Positions 1 through 5,148 of a stretch of 10,960 nucleotides of DNA are shown in pieces. A program made the translations under genes and the position numbers. Each line of letters begins with the position of its first letter. Position 1 is the first letter of the stretch. Below the pieces are notes generated by a model. That model did no database searches. It saw only the letters and a list, made by a program, of their open reading frames with translations, and had not been told where the DNA came from. The stretch is from Chitinophaga pinensis (GTDB lineage Bacteria > Bacteroidota > Bacteroidia > Chitinophagales > Chitinophagaceae): positions 1 to 10,960 of the forward strand of contig CAMCBE010000032.1 of assembly GCA_945872805.1 (NCBI GenBank). The letters run 5' to 3'.

Positions 1-1
1 A

Positions 2-76
2 GCCCTTGAAGTATCAACGGGTAAAGTGTATCTATTTAGTCCTGTATATGAAGTACTAAGAACGGGTGCTCTATAG
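2..76 (+). CDS. C-terminal end of an unidentified plus-strand gene (partial)
   Basis: A reading frame open from the window edge runs to a TAG stop at 74-76. Its last residues read VYLFSPVYEVLRTGAL, a mix that looks like real protein rather than low-complexity shadow. I do not recognise the family from 24 residues. It converges on the acetyltransferase gene on the other strand, whose stop codon is immediately adjacent, at a hairpin. A second plus frame is also open from position 3 to a stop at 57-59, so the frame choice is an inference. No start is visible because the gene begins outside the window. Confidence 0.35.
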   Translation, partial: ALEVSTGKVYLFSPVYEVLRTGAL

Positions 77-81
77 CACCC
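64..81. terminator. Hairpin at the convergence of two genes, possible bidirectional terminator
   Basis: GGGTGCT and AGCACCC form a perfect 7-bp GC-rich stem around the loop CTAT. The two convergent stop codons (71-73 minus, 74-76 plus) are in the loop and start of the stem. Neither side has a real T-tract (GTTCTTAG on the minus side), so an intrinsic terminator is plausible by position but not proven. Confidence 0.4.
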
Positions 82-550
82 TACTCATCCATACAGTGCA
101 ACCGTGGTGTCCTGTATTTCCTAGAGGGTTTTCGAGGTGTGTGAAATTAAATTTTTTATAAACTAAGATTGCTCGTTTCAATTCCGGAAAGGTTTCAAGA
201 TAGATTTTATTATAACCATTTTGTTTTGCTGATACTAGGCATTCATTCATCAGGGTTGCACCTATTCCTGATTGCCTTGCCTCTGGCAAGAGGTACATTT
301 TTACTAGTTCACAGGTGTGTTGAGGAAGTCCGTCGCTTGGGAAAATGCCAGCACCTCCAACTGTTTTTCCTTCTAATTCAGCAATGAAATAAGTTGATAA
401 TGGGGTATTGAATAATTCGTAGAGATGATCTGTTGATTCGTCGTAATATACTGTGCCTGGTTTATCTACATTGAATTCTTTTAAGCAGCCTCTGATGATA
501 GCCGCTATAGTAGCATTGTCCTGCTTTGTTATTTTTCTTATCGTAATCAT
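71..550 (-). CDS. GNAT-family N-acetyltransferase
   Basis: Predicted cytoplasmic acetyl-CoA-dependent acetyltransferase of 159 residues, the usual length of a single-domain GNAT protein. The acetyl-CoA pyrophosphate-binding motif is visible as ARQSGIGATL (residues 91-100), after a strand reading CELVKMYLLP. It is followed by the typical YLETFPELKRAILVYKKFNF segment and a GNTGHHGCTVWM C-terminal region. I place the start at the ATG at 548-550 (MITIRKITKQ), because an upstream ATG at 580 only adds a hydrophobic stretch unlike the family. The acceptor substrate cannot be told from sequence. It lies 66 bp downstream of blh on the same strand and could be a distal member of that transcript, although an inverted repeat sits between them. 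Its 3' end meets the convergent gene at a hairpin. Confidence 0.85.
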   Translation of the reverse strand: MITIRKITKQDNATIAAIIRGCLKEFNVDKPGTVYYDESTDHLYELFNTPLSTYFIAELEGKTVGGAGIFPSDGLPQHTCELVKMYLLPEARQSGIGATLMNECLVSAKQNGYNKIYLETFPELKRAILVYKKFNFTHLENPLGNTGHHGCTVWMSRVL

Positions 551-594
551 GAATAGAATACTGCTTGATATAAAGAACATGCAGTTCTGTGAAG

Positions 595-620
595 GTAATA
601 AGTAAGAGATTACTTATTAC
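595..620. repeat. 10-bp inverted repeat overlapping the blh stop codon
   Basis: GTAATAAGTA (595-604) and TACTTATTAC (611-620) are perfect inverted copies around a 6-nt loop. The right arm includes the blh stop codon (617-619). The stem is AT-rich and has no T-tract on the minus strand. It could be a weak 3' stabilising hairpin or a processing site between blh and the acetyltransferase gene. Confidence 0.4.
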
Positions 621-1585
621 AATGAAGATTTTTTTCTAGTCATTTGATCCATCACATCTAAATGGGGAAGGGTGATAACGGATAAGAAAATAAAAACCAA
701 CGGAAGTGGATCCCAGGTTATATCACTTTTGTTCCAAATTGCTAATGCAATTAGAAATCCTGCCCCTGCTAGAATGCTCATTGGTAGGGATTTGGCCCAC
801 ATTATCAGCGGGTTCTTTACAATAATGTTGTCCTTCTTATTTAGGAAGTTGAATATTAGCTCGAATGATCTTATTGCATGCCATCCTCCAAAATATAGTG
901 CAAATGCAGGAAGTAGCGGTAGGAATATAGTTATGATTAAAATAACTAATAGGTTTATTAGTCGAGTAATTGGGAATTTAAGTTGATTTGTGAGGTATGC
1001 GGTTCCTAACAAAATAACATTAAGCGTTGCTGCAGCAATCAGTATAATCCTGTCGTTATTTATACAGGCCTGCCATAAATGCATGATTAGGTTAGATTTT
1101 TTTGAAATTCTAATCAATACTTCAGTTGTTTCTTTTTGGTGCATTAGTAAGATTAGGAGCAGCACAAATGCTCCCCAGCAAAATCTTGAAATAGATAGAA
1201 ATATTTTTTGATTGACATAGGTGATGTCTGTTTCACCGAAATGCCATGCTGAGATGACAATGAAGAATAGTAGGCTAAGCGCCGGGAAAGTAATCCAGCA
1301 AACAGAGTAAATGGCAATGATGAAAAGATATCTTTTTAAAAAGAACGAAAGGGTAAATTTTTTTTTCTGCATCGCGGCAGTATTCTTTGCTACAACATGA
1401 TCTAGTCCGCCATGTGGGATCCCTGTTAAGAGGAGCATGATTGCGAAATAACTTATTTGAAAGGATGGAGTTAATGCGCCGAAGTACATTTGCCAAATCA
1501 GCATAAGCAATCCGATGCCAAGATTAAGCCATGATAAAAGTGCAAATGGATTTTTATTATTGCTAGAATTATTCATTTCTTTCAA
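617..1585 (-). CDS. blh: Brp/Blh-family beta-carotene 15,15'-dioxygenase
   Basis: Integral membrane, iron-dependent oxygenase predicted to split beta-carotene into two retinal molecules, the chromophore of the adjacent rhodopsin. The 322-residue protein is almost wholly hydrophobic, with several membrane segments. It shows the family signatures in order: GIPHGGLDH (55-63, His58), SAWHFGETD (112-120, His115), YFGGWHAIRS (231-240, His236) and TLPHLDVM (305-312, His308). The 57-residue spacing of the first two histidines matches what I recall for characterised Blh. The site where many members have a second histidine four residues after His236 is Ser240 here. Start: ATG at 1583-1585; a second ATG three codons in is also possible. 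It lies 68 bp downstream of the rhodopsin gene on the same strand, a typical PR-blh pairing, with a strong palindrome in the gap that may lower its expression. Beta-carotene synthesis must be encoded elsewhere. Confidence 0.92.
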   Translation of the reverse strand: MKEMNNSSNNKNPFALLSWLNLGIGLLMLIWQMYFGALTPSFQISYFAIMLLLTGIPHGGLDHVVAKNTAAMQKKKFTLSFFLKRYLFIIAIYSVCWITFPALSLLFFIVISAWHFGETDITYVNQKIFLSISRFCWGAFVLLLILLMHQKETTEVLIRISKKSNLIMHLWQACINNDRIILIAAATLNVILLGTAYLTNQLKFPITRLINLLVILIITIFLPLLPAFALYFGGWHAIRSFELIFNFLNKKDNIIVKNPLIMWAKSLPMSILAGAGFLIALAIWNKSDITWDPLPLVFIFLSVITLPHLDVMDQMTRKKSSL

Positions 1586-1600
1586 CTGTGCATCATATTA

Positions 1601-1637
1601 ACTAAAAGGCCTATGTTTTTAACATAGGCCTTTTAGT
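1601..1637. terminator. 17-bp perfect inverted repeat between rhodopsin and blh (terminator or attenuator)
   Basis: ACTAAAAGGCCTATGTT (1601-1617) and AACATAGGCCTTTTAGT (1621-1637) are perfect inverted copies around a 3-nt loop. In the minus-strand (rhodopsin) transcript the GC-containing stem is followed by UUUUAGUUAAU and preceded by an A-rich run, so it resembles a rho-independent terminator. The plus direction has a better T-run (TTTTAGTTTTTTTA), but no plus-strand gene ends here. Position and structure suggest partial termination or RNA processing after the rhodopsin gene. Confidence 0.7.
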
Positions 1638-1653
1638 TTTTTTACGGTGTATT

Positions 1654-2382
1654 TTACTTTGATTCAGAGCGGCTAAGTGAATATATCACTAGACCAAATC
1701 CGATTTTGTTTACAGCGTCACCGATGTTGTAAATGATGTCCATGTTTAGGCCACCAATTCCAAGTGATTCAGCAGACATGCCGAAAAGACCACCTGGAGT
1801 TCCAACGATGTATCCCAAAGGATAAATAGCCCATCCAACTAGTACAAACCATCCGAGGGTTTTGTTTGCCTTTGCTACTGCTGGTGAAGAAGCTGTTGCC
1901 AATTTAGCAACGTCTCCAAACCATACTAGATAAACAATGTAGAAATAGGCTGCTCCACTGATAACACCCCACATAACACTGCTTTCTATGTAGATTGTTT
2001 CTCCGAAATAACCTGCTACCAACATTACAACTGAAGCAAAGATTAGTTTCCAAAGTAGGCCAGTAGTTCCGCCTGCTTTTTTTGTGATCAAGTAAAACTC
2101 AACACACATCAATGGAACAGTCAATGTCCAGTCAACGTAACGGAAGAAGGTTGGTGAATCACCTGTTTCGAGGTTGTAACCTCTCATGTAGTAATAGTGA
2201 ACTGCTGCAATGAAAGTGATCAATCCAGACACCAAAACGGACGTGCGCCATGCTTTGTCTGTAGTGCTCAATTCAAAGAAGAAGAATACCGATGCTGCCA
2301 TCATGGCCATTGTGCCGATGAAGAAAGTGAATGCGACGTAGTTGTTGGCAGCAACTGCTGTCTCAAGAAAAAGTGGACTCAT
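1654..2382 (-). CDS. Proteorhodopsin, light-driven proton pump (green-type)
   Basis: Seven-helix type I rhodopsin of 242 residues with covalently bound retinal, in the inner membrane. Helix C reads RYVDWTLTVPLMCVEFYL: Asp84 is the proton acceptor, Thr88 the middle motif residue and Glu95 the proton donor, giving the DTE signature of outward proton pumps. Met92 lies at the spectral tuning site (position 105 of the SAR86 protein), which predicts green absorption. His62 (AAVHYYYMRG) matches the histidine that pairs with the acceptor. Asp215 is the second counterion and Lys226 (DAVNKIGFG) is the Schiff-base lysine. Trp184, Tyr187 and Pro188 are the helix F retinal-pocket residues. Gly139 replaces a bulky residue at the helix E fenestration site. 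There is no obvious cleavable signal peptide, as is common in Bacteroidota. The retinal-forming blh follows; a 522-bp non-coding region precedes it. Confidence 0.97.
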   Translation of the reverse strand: MSPLFLETAVAANNYVAFTFFIGTMAMMAASVFFFFELSTTDKAWRTSVLVSGLITFIAAVHYYYMRGYNLETGDSPTFFRYVDWTLTVPLMCVEFYLITKKAGGTTGLLWKLIFASVVMLVAGYFGETIYIESSVMWGVISGAAYFYIVYLVWFGDVAKLATASSPAVAKANKTLGWFVLVGWAIYPLGYIVGTPGGLFGMSAESLGIGGLNMDIIYNIGDAVNKIGFGLVIYSLSRSESK

Positions 2383-2411
2383 TGTGTATGGTTTTGGTTA
2401 AGAAATGACAT

Positions 2412-2438
2412 ATTTGATTTCTGAAACGAAAATCAAAT
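2412..2438 (-). promoter_or_regulatory. Stem-loop in the rhodopsin 5' region
   Basis: ATTTGATTT and AAATCAAAT form a perfect 9-bp inverted repeat around a 9-nt loop, ending 29 bp before the rhodopsin start codon. If transcribed it would sit in the 5' leader; as DNA it could be a dimeric regulator site. The stem is AT-rich, and a degenerate promoter-like TTAATTTG overlaps it on the minus strand (2434-2441). Confidence 0.35.
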
Positions 2439-2625
2439 TAACTCTTTTTTATATAAATAGTTTTATGATATGATGGATTTTTTAATTTGTTTAATCTTTT
2501 TTATAAATATTGTTTTAAGGTTTAAACAAGTCGAATAGAAGACTCTCTGTACACATGCGATAAGGTCATTTTCGGGTAGTCTTTTATTTTTTTAAAGTAA
2601 TATTAAGTTTCTTATTAGGCTGGGC

Positions 2626-2633
2626 CAAACATA
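2626..2633 (-). promoter_or_regulatory. Candidate Bacteroidota -7 box for rhodopsin
   Basis: The minus strand reads TATGTTTG, an exact match to the Bacteroidota -7 consensus TAnnTTTG. It would give a 5' leader of about 240 nt for the rhodopsin mRNA. No clear TTG lies at the usual -33 distance, so the call rests on one box only. Confidence 0.25.
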
Positions 2634-2904
2634 CCAATCTATTATAGAAAAACCTAAGGATCGTTATGATGAGTAAAGTGTTTTTTGGTTTACAACGGCT
2701 GTTTGATAATAAATGATTGGACACAATACAGATAGGGTAGGGCAAGATTTGGTGTCTCCACAACTTCTGTGTTCACTAAATAAGATAGCTTAGGGTGCTA
2801 TGTTCACTGAGTCAATGTCGCCCCATAAATATAATATTTTTTGAGTAAAATACCTACTAGAGTTATTTATTTTATACACATTCTTAATTAACTGATTATC
2901 AATG

Positions 2905-4209
2905 TTAAATACTAAGAATATTGATGATTTCTTGTTTTACAATGGGATAGCTTGGTTGTATTAACGTTGATTTTTTTGTTTTTTTCATCACTTCTTCCAG
3001 ATTTTCTGGCATCGGAATAGACTGATTGATGATTTTTTCAACGACTGGTGCAAACTTTAGAGGGTGTGCTGTTCCGAGTATAATGCCCTTGTCTATTTGG
3101 TGCTTACTTTGCCAAGCACCCATTGCAGCATACGCCACTGCAGTATGAGGATCTAGAATGATATTTTTGTTTTTATATACTTCAGCAATTGTTGATGTTG
3201 TTGCCTCATCTGTATAAGAATAGCTCGTAATATGTTTTTTTATTAATTCATAATCGCCGTTAAATAATTCAAGTATTCGAATGAAGTTACTAGGGTCGCC
3301 AACATCCATAGCATTTGAAATTGTTTGTACTGACTCCGATGGAGTATACACACCTGTTTCAAGGTATCTAGTAAACACATCATTCGTATTGCAAGCAGCA
3401 ATAAATTGTTTTACGGGTAGACCTGAACGTTGTGCAACAAGCCCTGCACATATATTTCCGAAGTTTCCGCTAGGGACTGAAATAACTGGGGCAGATTTTT
3501 CTTTCCATTGTGCTAAGGCTAAGGCATAATAGACTTGTTGAGAAAGCCATCGTGAAATGTTGATTGAATTTGCAGAGGTAAGCATACCATAGTTATTCAA
3601 TTCACTGTCTGCAAATGCCATTTTAACCAATCGCTGACAATCATCAAAATCACCTTCAACCTCAAGGGCATGAATATTCCCACCAAGGGCTGTCAATTGT
3701 TTCTCTTGAACTTCACTTACTTTGCCTGATGGATAAAGGATGATTACTTCGGTTCCAGGCACATTATAAAACCCATCTGCCACAGCACCCCCAGTATCAC
3801 CACTTGTTGCAACGAGTATTATGATCTTTTCATTTTTTTCTCTAGCAAAATAGCCAATGCACCGACTTAAAAAACGGGCGCCAAGGTCTTTGAATGCGAG
3901 TGTGGGGCCATGAAATAATTCAAGGCAATATGTATTCTCATCAATTTGGGTCAACGGAAAATCAAATGCCAATGTTTCGTGCATGATCTCCTTTAGCACA
4001 TTATCTGGAATTGCATTTCCAACATAAGGACGCATGATTTCTACCCCAATAGTTGTCTTATCTAAACCACTCAGGTTATTAATAAAGTCTTTGCTCCATG
4101 TTGGAATGAATTCTGGAAAGTATAGTCCTTTGTCCGGTGCTAGTCCATTGATGGTTGCAGTTCTGAAATCAACTGTAGGAGATATTTTATTAATGCTGTA
4201 GTAATTCAT
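2905..4209 (-). CDS. thrC: Threonine synthase
   Basis: PLP-dependent enzyme that converts O-phosphohomoserine to threonine, the last step of the pathway, in the cytoplasm. The 434-residue length fits the family. The N-terminal segment MNYYSINKISPTVDFRTA has the usual strand and 'TATINGLAPDKGLYFP' start of the family. The PLP lysine is in HGPTLAFKD (Lys107), and the phosphate-binding loop is ATSGDTGGAVADG (134 onward). PSGKVSEVQEKQL follows, as is typical, and GTAHPLKFAP lies near the C-terminus. I chose the ATG at 4207-4209; a GTG two codons upstream is possible. It is the third gene of thrABC, 9 bp after thrB, so translation is likely coupled. All key motifs look intact. Confidence 0.96.
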   Translation of the reverse strand: MNYYSINKISPTVDFRTATINGLAPDKGLYFPEFIPTWSKDFINNLSGLDKTTIGVEIMRPYVGNAIPDNVLKEIMHETLAFDFPLTQIDENTYCLELFHGPTLAFKDLGARFLSRCIGYFAREKNEKIIILVATSGDTGGAVADGFYNVPGTEVIILYPSGKVSEVQEKQLTALGGNIHALEVEGDFDDCQRLVKMAFADSELNNYGMLTSANSINISRWLSQQVYYALALAQWKEKSAPVISVPSGNFGNICAGLVAQRSGLPVKQFIAACNTNDVFTRYLETGVYTPSESVQTISNAMDVGDPSNFIRILELFNGDYELIKKHITSYSYTDEATTSTIAEVYKNKNIILDPHTAVAYAAMGAWQSKHQIDKGIILGTAHPLKFAPVVEKIINQSIPMPENLEEVMKKTKKSTLIQPSYPIVKQEIINILSI

Positions 4210-4218
4210 GAGCACAAA

Positions 4219-5139
4219 TTAAAGGGTGGTGATACCTTTTGTATTTAGTTTGGTTACATAGGTCTTAAATTCAATCCCAACCCTAGTGTAAATATTTTTC
4301 ATGATCTCTTCTACAATCAACGCAGTTTCTTGGTCTTTATTAAGCATAAATATAGAAGGCCCACTTCCTGAAATTCCACCCCCTAGGGCACCAGCTTCTA
4401 TGCACTTCGCTTTAACTTCGTCAAATGCAGGAATGAGTATACTCCTCACCGGTTCAATGATGACATCTTCAAGTGATCTTCCAATCAGCGCATAATCCTT
4501 TTGCATAAGTCCTGCTACCAATCCAGCTATATTCCCCCATTGTTTAATGGCTTTTTTTAAGGAGATGTCTTCTTTTAGAATTTGCCTTGCGTCAGACGTT
4601 TTTACTTCAATCTGTGGGTGCACTACTGAAATGAATAATTCTGGAGCATCTATCTTAATGATATCAAGTGGATGGATAGATCTAATAAGGGTAACCCCAC
4701 CAAGTAAACATGGGGTTATATTATCTGCATGTTTTACGCCACTCGCTACTTTCTCACCGTTCATTGCGAACTTGATTAAGTCTTCGTTAGAAAATGCATT
4801 CTCTATTAATTTATTTGCAGCATATACTGCACCTGCTGCACTAGCTGCACTAGATCCCAGACCACTTCCTGGTTTAATTCTTTTATCTATCGTTAATTCA
4901 AAACCAAGTTCATTTTCATAGGCTTCCATGAGTGCCAACAATGCAGCACCGGCTACATTGTCTTCCGGTCTTTCTGGAAGTCCGTATTCATCGATGTGCT
5001 TGATGGTAAGTCCAGGCGAATCTTTACGAGTCAGGGTCATTACATCATATGGTTCCTCAAGCGCTAGACCAAGGATATCAAATCCGCAAACAAGGTTGGC
5101 GATGGTTGCCGGGGCTTTAATGGTGATTGTCTTTTCCAT
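4219..5139 (-). CDS. thrB: Homoserine kinase
   Basis: GHMP-superfamily kinase that phosphorylates homoserine with ATP to O-phosphohomoserine, the substrate of ThrC. Its 306 residues match the family length. Motif 1 is PATIANLVCGFDILGLAL (10-27), the ATP phosphate loop is KPGSGLGSSAASAAG (89-103), HADNITP lies at 137-143, and the C-terminal GHMP motif is GGGISGSGPSIF (253-264). In motif 1 the usual 'GPGFD' reads VCGFD, a mild deviation that leaves Asn15 and the Asp in place. It is the middle gene of thrABC, with 9-bp gaps on both sides. No disruption is visible. Confidence 0.95.
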   Translation of the reverse strand: MEKTITIKAPATIANLVCGFDILGLALEEPYDVMTLTRKDSPGLTIKHIDEYGLPERPEDNVAGAALLALMEAYENELGFELTIDKRIKPGSGLGSSAASAAGAVYAANKLIENAFSNEDLIKFAMNGEKVASGVKHADNITPCLLGGVTLIRSIHPLDIIKIDAPELFISVVHPQIEVKTSDARQILKEDISLKKAIKQWGNIAGLVAGLMQKDYALIGRSLEDVIIEPVRSILIPAFDEVKAKCIEAGALGGGISGSGPSIFMLNKDQETALIVEEIMKNIYTRVGIEFKTYVTKLNTKGITTL

Positions 5140-5148
5140 GGAATAATA

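Larger units (their letters stand above)
2383..2904. other. 522-bp intergenic region upstream of proteorhodopsin
   Basis: AT-rich region between thrC and the rhodopsin gene, both on the minus strand. It must hold the end of the thr transcript and the rhodopsin promoter and leader. I see a 9-bp perfect stem-loop close to the rhodopsin start, one TAnnTTTG-like box (2626-2633), an 8-bp direct repeat TGTTCACT at 2770-2777 and 2801-2808 flanking a weak hairpin, a short palindrome TCTATTATAGA at 2639-2649, and a 16-codon plus-strand ORF. No convincing intrinsic terminator for thrC and no full-size gene were found. Confidence 0.7.

Noticed and set aside
1275..1496. Minus-strand ORF in another frame of blh
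   Set aside because: Overlaps the blh frame that carries all family histidine motifs; out-of-frame shadow, not a frameshifted second gene.
2785..2801. ATAGC/GCTAT hairpin as the thrABC terminator
   Set aside because: Only a 5-bp stem with a 7-nt loop, over 100 bp past thrC and with no T-tract on the minus strand.
2847..2875. TAAAATA/TATTTTA inverted repeat after thrC
   Set aside because: Arms are pure A/T in an AT-rich region with a long loop; expected by chance.
4547..4921. Plus-strand ORF of 124 codons inside thrB
   Set aside because: Antisense shadow of a clear homoserine kinase; composition is that of reversed GHMP motifs.
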